DNA of 11,563 nucleotides, taken from Chloroflexota bacterium. Its GTDB lineage: Bacteria > Chloroflexota > Dehalococcoidia > Lucifugimonadales > UBA3495. The translations under genes were made by a program, and so were the position numbers. Under the pieces are notes generated by a model. The model was not told where the DNA came from and did no database searches. It saw only the letters and a program-made list of their open reading frames with translations. Positions 1 to 6,332 of the stretch are shown piece by piece (within the stretch, counting starts at the first letter, position 1; the number at the start of each line of letters is the position of its first letter). The stretch spans positions 1-11,563 of the forward strand of contig JADFPM010000059.1 of assembly GCA_022562335.1 (NCBI GenBank), in the 5' to 3' direction.

Positions 1-146
1 TAGGCGCGTCTGCCGTATGCTGGGCACATCCTGACCACCGGGCCCCAGGTGGCGGATGATCTCCGCTGGCGCCTAGTCAAAACCTTTCACCAAGAATCCA
101 GCATCTTACTCTAGCAACAAGTTTTGTAAATCCCCGTTAGAATCTT

Positions 147-260
147 CCGTTCGTCCTGATCCTTCCGCGGAAGGACGAAGGGTCCGTTTCTGGAAGGATG
201 GTTCGACAGGCCTGTCCTGATCTGCCTGCGGCGGACGTATCGCTGCTCACCACGAACGGG
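147..260. repeat. Palindromic interspersed repeat element with two hairpin cores
   Basis: The element is bounded by CCGTTCGT (147-154) and its inverse complement ACGAACGG (252-259). It contains two diverged copies of one hairpin core, both starting GTCCTGATC and ending GGACG (153-177 and 214-237). Copy 1 includes a perfect 16-bp palindrome, TCCTTCCGCGGAAGGA (160-175). An alternative outer stem pairs 147-156 with 173-182, with one mismatch in ten. A perfect 12-bp palindrome GACAGGCCTGTC lies at 205-216. The wording GGTTCGACAGG and GCTCACCACGAACGG resembles short palindromic repeats that I recall being scattered through Chloroflexota and other environmental genomes, but I could not confirm copies elsewhere. 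It lies in the leader of the oxidoreductase gene and encodes no convincing protein. Confidence 0.6.
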
Positions 261-352
261 GTTGATAACGCTGATTGCTGCCAGGATGTATCAGTGACCC
301 AATTCAAGATTCCTGTCTGTCGTCCTTCAAACTGAATCGGCGAATCGGTGTC

Positions 353-356
353 GGAG
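353..356 (+). promoter_or_regulatory. Ribosome binding site deciding the oxidoreductase start
   Basis: GGAG lies 6 nt upstream of the GTG at 363. The competing GTG at 348 is preceded by AATCGGCGAATCG, with no Shine-Dalgarno match. The choice removes five residues from the N-terminus and does not touch the FAD motif. Confidence 0.55.
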
Positions 357-362
357 AATAAG

Positions 363-1796
363 GTGAGCGAAGCATACGACCTGGTTGTCATTGGGGCTGG
401 CTCGGCTGGGCTAACCGCATCGGCCTTTGCGGCGCAGTTGGGCTTGAGCGTGGCCCTGGTTGAAAAAGACCGTCTGGGTGGCGACTGTACCTGGACCGGC
501 TGCATTCCCAGTAAGACCCTGCTCAATATAGCCAATACCGTTCACGAGGTGGCTGAAGCCGCGTACTTGGGGATGGACAACCCGCAACGGCCCCAGCGAA
601 CCCAGATCGACCTGAAAAAGGTCATGTCACGGGTGCGTGAGGCCGTGGAGCGGGTTTATTCCAGGGAGGCTCCTGACTTGATGGAGAGCAGCGGAATCCA
701 GGTGATCCAAGGAGAGGCGCGGTTCATCGACCCTCATACACTGGCCGTGGGTGATGCCCAGCTAAAAGCGCGGCGTTTTCTCATCGCCACCGGCGCCCGC
801 CCCTTCATCCCGCCCATACCCGGCCTGAACGAAACCGGCTATTTGACCTATCAAACGGTCTGGGATCTGGAGGAGTTGCCCGCAAGCCTGGTGGTCATGG
901 GGGCAGGGCCCATCGGGTGTGAGCTGGCTCAAGCCTTCTGCCGGTTGGGCAGCCGGGTGACCCTGGTCGAAGGGGCGGACCGGATCCTGCTCCACGACGA
1001 GCCGGAGGCTGCCCAGGTACTGGCGCAGAGTTTGACCGGCGAGGGCGTTGACCTTCGCTTGGGGCATATGGTGGAGGGCATCACTCAAAACGGGAAAGGA
1101 GTCAAAGTGACGCTGGGGCAAGAAGAGTTGACCGGGGACGCCCTATTGGTGGCGGTTGGCCGCCGGCCCAACGTTGATGACTTGGGCCTGGACCGGGCGG
1201 AGGTGGCATTTGGCCCCCAGGGTATTGGGGTGGACCGGCGATTGCGAACGTCGCAGAAACATATCTACGCCGCCGGAGATTGCGCCGGGGGCCACCAGTT
1301 CACCCACTATGCCGGTTGGCAGGGGTTCATGGCCGTTCGTAATGCCTTTTTGCCCGGTTCCACCCGCGCGGTGTTGGAATCCGTGCCATGGACCACCTTC
1401 ACCGACCCGGAGGTGTCCCATGCCGGGTTGACCGAAGCCGAGGCGAGGGCAAGGTTCGGCTCCGCCTTGGAAGTCTCTACCTGGCCCATGGCCAGCGTGG
1501 ACCGGGCGGTAACCGCCGGCGGCGGAGATGAACCGGGGTTCATCAAAGTCGTCCATAAAAAGAACGGGACTGTTTTGGGTGCAACGGTGGTCAGCCGGCG
1601 GGCCGGCGAGATGATCCACGAATGGACCCTGGCCATTGATAACGGCATCAGTCTGGGCGCCATCGCCAAGTCCATCCACGTCTACCCCACCTATTCGATG
1701 GGGAACATGCAGTTGGCGGCTGAAGTGCAGGTCGATCGGTTATTGTCGGGCAAGATGGGTGGGTTGGTCAGATGGCTGGCCCGTCTGGGCAGGTGA
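363..1796 (+). CDS. FAD-dependent pyridine nucleotide-disulfide oxidoreductase, MerA-like, substrate unknown
   Basis: This is a cytoplasmic flavoenzyme of the class I pyridine nucleotide-disulfide oxidoreductase family. Residues below are counted from an in-frame GTG at 348. The order is the N-terminal FAD motif GAGSAG (16-21), the redox-active disulfide C47/C52 in GGDCTWTGCIPSK, ATGARP (147-152), the NAD(P)-binding GAGPIG (185-190) followed by an acidic residue in LVEG (E208) that favours NADH, the second FAD motif AAGDC (308-312), and a C-terminal dimerisation domain. The GTG at 363 is preferred as start because GGAG (353-356) lies 6 nt before it; the GTG at 348 has no such site. The His-Glu dyad of dihydrolipoamide dehydrogenase (HxHPTxxE) is replaced by HVYPTYSM (444-451), giving Tyr446 and Met451. 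There is no N-terminal heavy-metal domain and no C-terminal cysteine pair, so true mercuric reductase activity is unlikely. The gene appears to stand alone. The family is certain; the substrate is not. Confidence 0.9.
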   Translation: MSEAYDLVVIGAGSAGLTASAFAAQLGLSVALVEKDRLGGDCTWTGCIPSKTLLNIANTVHEVAEAAYLGMDNPQRPQRTQIDLKKVMSRVREAVERVYSREAPDLMESSGIQVIQGEARFIDPHTLAVGDAQLKARRFLIATGARPFIPPIPGLNETGYLTYQTVWDLEELPASLVVMGAGPIGCELAQAFCRLGSRVTLVEGADRILLHDEPEAAQVLAQSLTGEGVDLRLGHMVEGITQNGKGVKVTLGQEELTGDALLVAVGRRPNVDDLGLDRAEVAFGPQGIGVDRRLRTSQKHIYAAGDCAGGHQFTHYAGWQGFMAVRNAFLPGSTRAVLESVPWTTFTDPEVSHAGLTEAEARARFGSALEVSTWPMASVDRAVTAGGGDEPGFIKVVHKKNGTVLGATVVSRRAGEMIHEWTLAIDNGISLGAIAKSIHVYPTYSMGNMQLAAEVQVDRLLSGKMGGLVRWLARLGR

Positions 1797-2089
1797 GACC
1801 GGCGGCATTTTGGTTTTGGACGCGATCCCCGCAAGATGCGGATCCCGGTGGGAGAGCTTCCCGGCTTTAGCGCGCCGGCCGGCGGTTGCCGGGAATTCGC
1901 TGGGGCCTGGCAGATATGAGACCCACCGCGGGAGCCCCTCCCCCTCCAACCATACATCCCAGCCGGAGGAAAAACCCGCGATGGGTACCCAGGTATGTTA
2001 TTAAGCCAATCCGCCGAAGATTAAACAAGTGATACCGGGTTCGCTCCGTTAGAGCCGGAATATCGGCGCCGGACGAGTCCGGGAAACCC
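1797..2089. other. Convergent intergenic region with GC-rich inverted repeats
   Basis: This gap separates the 3' ends of the oxidoreductase and the cyclase-family gene. It holds a nested inverted repeat: TTCCCGGC (1858-1865) pairs with GCCGGGAA (1888-1895), and the interval contains a perfect 12-bp palindrome CGCCGGCCGGCG (1873-1884). Smaller stems are CCGCA/TGCGG (1829-1833/1837-1841) and CCGGAC/GTCCGG (2069-2074/2077-2082), the latter just past the cyclase stop. None has a downstream T-tract on either strand, so intrinsic termination is only possible. I see no convincing gene here. Confidence 0.5.
1858..1895. terminator. Possible bidirectional stem-loop between convergent genes
   Basis: An 8-bp outer stem (1858-1865 with 1888-1895) encloses a perfect 12-bp GC palindrome at 1873-1884. 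Its position between two convergent genes suits a transcription end point for both. The absence of a T-run on either side argues against a canonical Rho-independent terminator, so it may instead be a palindromic repeat. Confidence 0.3.
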
Positions 2090-3037
2090 CTAGAAGATGG
2101 CGATGGGGTTCACCGGGGACCCGGTGGTGTTGTGCAGCCTCAAGGGGCCGATGGACACCAAGAACTCCCAGCGGTTTCTCTCCCGGCACGCCTGAGAAAG
2201 GTCTTCCAGGTTGGCGTTGTCCAGTATCCACAGCCCCATGGCGGTGATGCCCACCTGGTGGATGGGACTGAGCACCGTGGTGTACTGGGGAGGGCTGACG
2301 TCGTTGCCCGTGTCCGAGCCCAACATGGCGATGCCCCTCTCGTGAAACAGGGGCAGGCAGGCCGCTTGGCACGCCGTTGAACCGGCGGAACGGTCCACGG
2401 GGCCTTCCAGGTTCCTGCGGTGGAGCTGGCCGGTGCGGATCAGCAGCAGGTCGCCCTCTTCAACTTTGAAGCCACAGCGTTCCTCGGCCCGCAATATGTC
2501 CTCGGGCATCACCCCTTCGCCCCGCTCCACCCAGTCGATATCTCTCATCATTGGAACGTCCACCAGTACGCCTCGGGTCACGATGCCGTTCTTGGCCTCT
2601 TCCACCGAGCACACAGTTGCTCCCAGGTTGGTGGACACCATGTGGGCTGGATTGCCGTTGTAGGTTTTGCCCTCCCAGAAAAAGTGGGCCAGGCTGTCCA
2701 CGTGGGTGATGGTGGCGCCGTGGAAGATCATGCCAAAGTAATCGGTGGCCGCCGCGTTGGGCCGGGACGTGACCTTGTCGCCGGAGGCCCAGCCCTCGCC
2801 GCTCTCCACCATGAAATGCATCGGGGGTATCGGCGCGTCGAGCGACGGTTCGAAATTAACGGTGCGGGACAGGGTGATGGTGGTGCCTTCCTGCACGGTG
2901 GCGATGGCTCGCTTGGTCTTCTCCGGGGTTATCAGATTTGGGGCGCCCAGTTGGTCGTCATCGCCCCACCGTCCCCAATTGGAGAGGGACTTGAAATAAC
3001 CCAGGACTTCTTCTTCGGTGGGTATATTGGCCTGCAT
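2090..3037 (-). CDS. Cyclase-family metal-dependent hydrolase (kynurenine formamidase/isatin hydrolase-like)
   Basis: A 315-aa protein of the cyclase family (Pfam PF04199), which includes metal-dependent arylformamidases (KynB) and isatin hydrolase; these hydrolyse amide or ring bonds of small aromatic or cyclic compounds. The metal-site signature is visible as HGATITHVDSLAHFFWEG (106-123), carrying the H-x-D-x3-H core at H112, D114 and H118, with H106 just upstream. Other family-style segments are GVLVDVP, SDTGNDVSPP and the C-terminal TGSPVNPIAIF. The length matches the ~300-aa subgroup rather than the ~210-aa KynB type. The start is firm: a strong GGAGG (3044-3048) lies 6 nt before the ATG. 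It is the last gene of the minus-strand unit after two amidases, which suggests a role in breaking down nitrogen-containing compounds; that is inference and the substrate is unknown. No signal peptide is seen, so it is probably cytoplasmic. Confidence 0.88.
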   Translation of the reverse strand: MQANIPTEEEVLGYFKSLSNWGRWGDDDQLGAPNLITPEKTKRAIATVQEGTTITLSRTVNFEPSLDAPIPPMHFMVESGEGWASGDKVTSRPNAAATDYFGMIFHGATITHVDSLAHFFWEGKTYNGNPAHMVSTNLGATVCSVEEAKNGIVTRGVLVDVPMMRDIDWVERGEGVMPEDILRAEERCGFKVEEGDLLLIRTGQLHRRNLEGPVDRSAGSTACQAACLPLFHERGIAMLGSDTGNDVSPPQYTTVLSPIHQVGITAMGLWILDNANLEDLSQACRERNRWEFLVSIGPLRLHNTTGSPVNPIAIF

Positions 3038-3043
3038 GGTTGT

Positions 3044-3048
3044 CCTCC
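3044..3048 (-). promoter_or_regulatory. Ribosome binding site of the cyclase-family gene
   Basis: On the minus strand AAAAAGGAGGACAACC precedes the ATG at 3037, giving GGAGG with 6 nt spacing. It directly abuts a degenerate heptamer repeat, so the repeat forms the immediate leader of this gene. Confidence 0.7.
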
Positions 3049-3051
3049 TTT

Positions 3052-3088
3052 TTAGCTGTCAGCATTTAGCTTTCAGCGGTCAGCTTAC
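3052..3088. repeat. Degenerate heptanucleotide repeat, about five units
   Basis: Five successive 7-mers can be read from about 3054: AGCTGTC, AGCATTT, AGCTTTC, AGCGGTC, AGCTTAC. They match the AGC(T)-based unit of the two other heptamer tracts in this window, but are much more diverged. The tract sits immediately upstream of the cyclase ribosome binding site. Confidence 0.6.
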
Positions 3089-3140
3089 GGGCCGCCGGCG
3101 GGTCTCTGGGCTTTACGTTGGTGGGTGGATTGGCGGTTTA

Positions 3141-3172
3141 AATCCCCCCAACCACCATTTGCAAAGGGGGGG
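3141..3172. repeat. C-run/G-run inverted repeat between amidase B and the cyclase gene
   Basis: CCCCCC (3144-3149) and GGGGGGG (3166-3172) can form a 6-bp stem. The G-run is directly preceded by a perfect palindrome TTTGCAAA (3158-3165). On the minus strand the stem is followed by ATTTAAA, a weak U-rich tail, so it could act as an attenuator between amidase B and the cyclase gene. It also resembles a widespread type of interspersed C-run/G-run repeat that I recall from other genomes. Confidence 0.4.
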
Positions 3173-3194
3173 CTATTGTGCTGATCCTTTCCAA

Positions 3195-3250
3195 TGATAG
3201 CTGATAGCTGATAGCTGATAGCTGATAGCTGATAGCTGATAGCTGATAGC
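3195..3250. repeat. Perfect heptanucleotide tandem repeat, 8 x TGATAGC
   Basis: Positions 3195-3250 are exactly eight uninterrupted copies of the 7-mer TGATAGC (56 bp), read on the minus strand as GCTATCA. The array begins at the stop codon of amidase B: the TAG (complement of 3250-3252) forms part of the first repeat on the transcribed strand. Perfect identity of all units implies recent expansion or ongoing homogenisation by slippage. It resembles the short tandemly repeated heptamers (STRR) described in cyanobacteria. Confidence 0.95.
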
Positions 3251-4602
3251 TATTTCTCCGGCGGGGAGAGCTGAACGTCTAGCACCGATTCGCACCAACG
3301 GGCGGCGGCCAGGAGGCGTGCTTCCTGAAAGTGGGCCGACGCCAGCTGGATACCCAGGGGAAGCCCAGACGTGGCCAGGCCCGATGGGATTGAGATGGCC
3401 GGCAGACCGCAGGACGTCCAAGGGCCCTGGTACATGGAGTTGCCGGTGTTGGTCAAGTCGGCCAGCGCCGGCGTCGGCGTCGAAGCGGTCAACAAGACAT
3501 CGGCCTTCGCCGCGGCGTCCTTCATATCGGCGATGAACCGCAGCCGGCGTTCCAGGGCCCGGGAATAGTCTACCGCGCTGGCTTCCAGTCCCCAGCGCAA
3601 CATCTCCCGCAACAGGGGCTGGTATTCTTCCGAGCGGGTCCGGAACATTTCCTGGTGGAACGCGCCGCCCTCCACGGCCATGATCAGCCGTTGGTCGTCC
3701 ATGGCGGTCTCTATGCTGCCGGGAAGGGTGATCTCCTCCACCGTTGCCCCGGCGCGGCTCAATCTCTCGGCGATCTGCTCCATGTGTGAGCGGGTCTCGG
3801 CATCGGAGTTCTCATGGAAATATCCCTGCAACAACCCTATCCGTGGAGCGGCCGGGGAGGTGGCGGCCTTCACGTAGTCTTCCGGTTCCAGTGTGGACGC
3901 CACCGGGTCCTGGGGGTCTGCGCCCGCCATGACGTCCAATAAAAGGGCGGCATCCTCGACGGTGCGGGTGATCCAACCTGCCGTATCCAGGGACCAGCTG
4001 ACGGGGATTATCCCGTGGCGGCTGACCCGGCCCAGGGTGGGCTTGAAACCCACCACGCCGTTGTACGAGGCGGGGCGCAGCACGGAACCGATGGTCTGGG
4101 AGCCCATGGCCGCCGGGCACATCTTGACCGCCACCGCCACGGCCGAGCCGCTGCTGGAACCGCCCGGGGTGTGCTTGGCGTTCCAAGGGTTCAACGTGGG
4201 AGAGGGATCGAGACAGGCAAACTCGGTGGTCACCGTCTTGCCCAGCATGATGGCGCCGGCGTTCTTCATCAGGGTCACGGTGGTGGCGTCGTATTCGGGC
4301 ACGAAATCGGCGTATAGCCGGGAGCAGGCCGTGGTGGGGATCCCGGCGGTGTAGTAGATGTCCTTCAGCCCGATGGGGACCCCGTGCAGCGGACCCAACG
4401 CTGCGCCGGATTTTACTTCCTCGGCCTTTATCCTAGCCTCGGCGAGGACGGCTTCCTGGTCCAGATACACCCATGCCTTCAGCCCGGGCCCCAGGGATTC
4501 GATGCGCCGCAGCAACGATTCCACCAACTCCACCGGAGAAAGCTCCCCCTGGGCGATCTGCCGCGCCGCCTGGGCGACGCTTAATTGATACGCTTGTGAC
4601 AT
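3250..4602 (-). CDS. Amidase-signature family hydrolase (amidase B)
   Basis: A 450-aa amidase-signature enzyme that should hydrolyse a carboxamide by the Ser-cisSer-Lys mechanism; it is probably cytoplasmic, with no signal peptide. Counted from the ATG at 4602, the triad is visible: Lys80 in GVPIGLKD, cis-Ser149 in PGGSSSGS and nucleophile Ser173 in GSQTIGSVLRPA. The 24-residue spacing of the two serines is that of the family. The Asp usual before the TGGS nucleophile motif is Gln here, and TIGS replaces TGGS, as in several non-GatA amidases. The C-terminus has the usual GLPAISIPSG...LPLGIQLAS. The open frame runs 108 nt further upstream, but that part overlaps heptamer repeats. The ATG at 4602 follows GGAG (4613-4616) by 10 nt and begins the conserved N-terminal helix. 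It is a diverged tandem paralogue of amidase A. The substrate cannot be predicted. Confidence 0.9.
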   Translation of the reverse strand: MSQAYQLSVAQAARQIAQGELSPVELVESLLRRIESLGPGLKAWVYLDQEAVLAEARIKAEEVKSGAALGPLHGVPIGLKDIYYTAGIPTTACSRLYADFVPEYDATTVTLMKNAGAIMLGKTVTTEFACLDPSPTLNPWNAKHTPGGSSSGSAVAVAVKMCPAAMGSQTIGSVLRPASYNGVVGFKPTLGRVSRHGIIPVSWSLDTAGWITRTVEDAALLLDVMAGADPQDPVASTLEPEDYVKAATSPAAPRIGLLQGYFHENSDAETRSHMEQIAERLSRAGATVEEITLPGSIETAMDDQRLIMAVEGGAFHQEMFRTRSEEYQPLLREMLRWGLEASAVDYSRALERRLRFIADMKDAAAKADVLLTASTPTPALADLTNTGNSMYQGPWTSCGLPAISIPSGLATSGLPLGIQLASAHFQEARLLAAARWCESVLDVQLSPPEK

Positions 4603-4640
4603 GGTGACGTAGCTCCACTGAGGTTTAATGTCCCCTGGCC

Positions 4641-4685
4641 GCTGATGGCTGACGGCTGACGCTGACCGCTGACAGCTACCCGCTA
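4641..4685. repeat. Degenerate heptanucleotide repeat at the amidase A stop codon
   Basis: Consecutive units are GCTGATG, GCTGACG, GCTGAC (six bases), GCTGACC, GCTGACA, GCTACCC and GCTA. The period and unit are the same as in the perfect array at 3195-3250, but the copies have diverged. On the transcribed strand the tract starts at the TAG stop codon of amidase A (complement of 4683-4685). It occupies most of the 80-nt gap between the two amidase genes. Confidence 0.75.
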
Positions 4686-6098
4686 CACCGGCGGACGCCG
4701 CGTGTGCCAATCGGTGGCTTGCTGGTAGGCGTGGGCGACCTGGAATATGGTTGATTCATCGAAGGGCTTGCCCGCGATCTGCAGACCGATGGGCAGATTT
4801 TCCGGCGTGAACCCGCAGCCGACGGATAGGGCGGGCAGGCTGGCCAGGTTGAAGGGGGCCGTGAAGCCCCGCCGTCCGGCAAAGCCTTCCAGGACCTCTT
4901 CTTTGCTGTTGACGCCCGCCTTGGTGGGCAGCAGCGAGGCGGGGATGGAAGACGTGGGCATGACCAAGACGTCCACCTTTTCCAACGCCTCTAGGATCTG
5001 GCGCCGAAGCATCTCTCGCAGCCGGACCGCTTTCTGATGTGCCTGGGCCGGCATGACGCTGCCGGTCAGCAGGCGTATCCGAATATTGTGGTCGTACTGG
5101 TCCAGGTGGTCGCGCATCCCCTGGCGGTGGACGTTGACCGCGTCGACGGCGGTCACGGCGGCGGAGATGGGGGCGGAGTCGGCGATCAGCGGTATGGAGA
5201 TCTCCTCAACGTTGGCCCCCAGTTCGCCCAGCACCGAGATCGCTTTGACCACTCCATCGCGTATGTCCGGGTCCACCGCATCGGTGTAAACGCGCTCGCG
5301 GATCACGCCGACCTTGATTTCTCCGATATCTCCGGTCATTGCCGCCAAGTAGTCGGGCACCGGCACGTCCCAGGTGTAGGGGTCTTTGGGATCGTATCCG
5401 GCGATGGCCGCCAGGGTGATGGCGCAATCGGCTACCGTGCGGGAGATGGGCCCGGCGATATCCATGGACCAGGAGGCCCCCAGGACGCCGTAGCGGCTGA
5501 CCCGCCCCCAACTGGGCCGGATGCCCGTCAGGCCGCAGAATGCCGCCGGTCCTCGTATGGAGCCTCCGGTGTCCTCGCCCAAAGAGGTGGCGCACAGGAA
5601 GGCAGCGGTGGCCGCTCCTGATCCGCTGCTGGAGGTGCCCGGATTGCGGGAAAGGTCCCAGGGATTGCGGGGACGCCCGTATGGGTGGTGAAAGGCGTCG
5701 CCCATGGCGAACTCGCTCATGTTCAGTTTGCCCAGCAATACCGCGCCCGCCTGTTTCAGGTTGGCGACGACGGTGGCGTCTTCATCGGGCACCAGGTCCT
5801 TGAGTATATTGGAGCCGCCGGTGGTGCGGATGCCCTTGGTATAGAATTGGTCTTTCACCCCCACCGGGATACCGTGCATCGGGCCTTTGTAGCCTCCGGC
5901 AGCTATTTCGCCTTCCGCCCGGCGGGCATCGGCCAGGGCTTCATCGCGGCACACGGTGATATAGGCGTTGAGCTTTCCATCGACCTTGTCTATGCGGTCC
6001 AAGTAGGCCTGGGTAGCCTCTACCGGCGACACTTCCCGGCTTTTGATCAAGTTGCCAAGTTCGGTCGCGGAAAGGAAGGGTATTTGCTCCCGGTCCAT
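4683..6098 (-). CDS. Amidase-signature family hydrolase (amidase A)
   Basis: A 471-aa amidase-signature enzyme, first gene of the minus-strand unit. Counted from the ATG at 6098, the catalytic residues are Lys82 (GIPVGVKD), cis-Ser156 (PGTSSSGSG) and nucleophile Ser180 in GEDTGGSIRGPAAFCG. The following GLTGIRPSWGRVSRYGV segment and the C-terminal LPIGLQIAGKPFDE are also typical. The nucleophile region resembles GatA of the Glu-tRNA(Gln) amidotransferase, but no gatB or gatC lies nearby and the cis-Ser loop reads GTSSSGSG rather than GGSSGGS. A stand-alone amidase is therefore more likely. The start is chosen because GGAGG (6107-6111) lies 8 nt before this ATG; an in-frame ATG at 6137 has no Shine-Dalgarno. 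A promoter at 6186-6214 reads into it. Its product probably acts together with amidase B and the cyclase-family enzyme. Confidence 0.9.
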   Translation of the reverse strand: MDREQIPFLSATELGNLIKSREVSPVEATQAYLDRIDKVDGKLNAYITVCRDEALADARRAEGEIAAGGYKGPMHGIPVGVKDQFYTKGIRTTGGSNILKDLVPDEDATVVANLKQAGAVLLGKLNMSEFAMGDAFHHPYGRPRNPWDLSRNPGTSSSGSGAATAAFLCATSLGEDTGGSIRGPAAFCGLTGIRPSWGRVSRYGVLGASWSMDIAGPISRTVADCAITLAAIAGYDPKDPYTWDVPVPDYLAAMTGDIGEIKVGVIRERVYTDAVDPDIRDGVVKAISVLGELGANVEEISIPLIADSAPISAAVTAVDAVNVHRQGMRDHLDQYDHNIRIRLLTGSVMPAQAHQKAVRLREMLRRQILEALEKVDVLVMPTSSIPASLLPTKAGVNSKEEVLEGFAGRRGFTAPFNLASLPALSVGCGFTPENLPIGLQIAGKPFDESTIFQVAHAYQQATDWHTRRPPV

Positions 6099-6106
6099 TG
6101 TTTGTT

Positions 6107-6111
6107 CCTCC
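6107..6111 (-). promoter_or_regulatory. Ribosome binding site deciding the amidase A start
   Basis: GGAGG on the minus strand lies 8 nt upstream of the ATG at 6098. This rules against the ATG at 6137, which would add 13 residues (MKFQGIPLLEEQT) and has no ribosome binding site. Confidence 0.7.
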
Positions 6112-6147
6112 AGCAGCGGGATACCTTGGAATTTCATCTAGGAGGCC

Positions 6148-6166
6148 CGATTCTGCCGTAGAATCG
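6148..6166 (-). promoter_or_regulatory. Leader hairpin upstream of amidase A
   Basis: CGATTCT (6148-6154) and AGAATCG (6160-6166) form a perfect 7-bp stem with a 5-nt loop. It would fall about 15 nt into the transcript from the promoter at 6186-6214. There is no following U-run, so it may stabilise the mRNA 5' end or bind a regulator rather than terminate. Confidence 0.4.
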
Positions 6167-6185
6167 AACAGGTGAAGACAGCGCA

Positions 6186-6214
6186 ATTGTGCCGTGGCCA
6201 GAATTGGTTGTCAA
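6186..6214 (-). promoter_or_regulatory. Sigma70-type promoter of the amidase-amidase-cyclase unit
   Basis: On the minus strand there is a perfect -35 TTGACA (6209-6214), a 17-nt spacer and a -10 CACAAT (6186-6191, four of six consensus bases). The predicted start near 6179 gives a leader of about 80 nt ahead of amidase A, with a hairpin and a good ribosome binding site. Confidence 0.6.
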
Positions 6215-6248
6215 CGCCGAGAACCTTTGGTGAGATCGAGCCATCCGT

Positions 6249-6257
6249 TGGTATAAT
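6249..6257 (+). promoter_or_regulatory. Extended -10 promoter for glmU
   Basis: TGGTATAAT matches the extended -10 consensus TGnTATAAT perfectly. No good -35 is seen: TTGGTG lies 19 nt upstream of the -10. An extended -10 can work without one. Transcription would start near 6264, leaving a leader of about 135 nt before the glmU ATG. Confidence 0.5.
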
Positions 6258-6292
6258 TAGCCCATTGGTTCCCATCCGATGACCGAACCCTC

Positions 6293-6332
6293 TCACTAAA
6301 GTGATAATAGCGCAGTGATCGCCGGGCCGGCG
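6293..6332 (+). promoter_or_regulatory. Dyads in the glmU leader
   Basis: TCACT-AA-AGTGA (6293-6304) is a short dyad, and AGTGAT recurs at 6300-6305 and 6314-6319. Next comes CGCCGG-G-CCGGCG (6320-6332), a tight GC inverted repeat. If the promoter at 6249-6257 is right, all lie in the 5' leader of glmU and could be an operator or an RNA structure. No known riboswitch is recognised. Confidence 0.25.

Noticed and set aside
1..114. A 36-codon open stretch ending at TAG 112-114, possibly the 3' end of an upstream gene.
   Set aside because: The same frame has TAG at positions 1-3, there is no good start codon, and the peptide matches nothing I recognise. A frameshifted gene end cannot be excluded.
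262..291. A TTGATA box as promoter of the oxidoreductase gene.
   Set aside because: No acceptable -10 lies 16-18 nt downstream; only ATGTAT-like sequence is found.
137..535. A 132-codon minus-strand ORF at the left end.
   Set aside because: It crosses the palindromic repeat and overlaps the FAD domain of the oxidoreductase antisense; composition and lack of motifs indicate a shadow frame.
2420..3055. A 211-codon plus-strand ORF over the cyclase gene.
   Set aside because: It is the complementary frame of a gene with clear family motifs and a strong ribosome binding site.
3195..3250. The tandem array as a CRISPR array.
   Set aside because: The units are 7 bp and contiguous, with no spacers and no cas genes nearby.
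4603..4710. A 36-residue N-terminal extension of amidase B.
   Set aside because: It is encoded by the heptamer repeat region and overlaps the end of amidase A; the conserved N-terminus and a ribosome binding site support ATG 4602.
5037..5621. A 194-codon plus-strand ORF within amidase A.
   Set aside because: It is antisense to conserved amidase sequence, Gly/His-rich and without motifs, as expected for a GC-rich shadow frame.
4683..6098. Amidase A as GatA of the Glu-tRNA(Gln) amidotransferase.
   Set aside because: No gatB or gatC is adjacent, a second amidase and a cyclase gene follow, and the cis-Ser loop differs from GatA.
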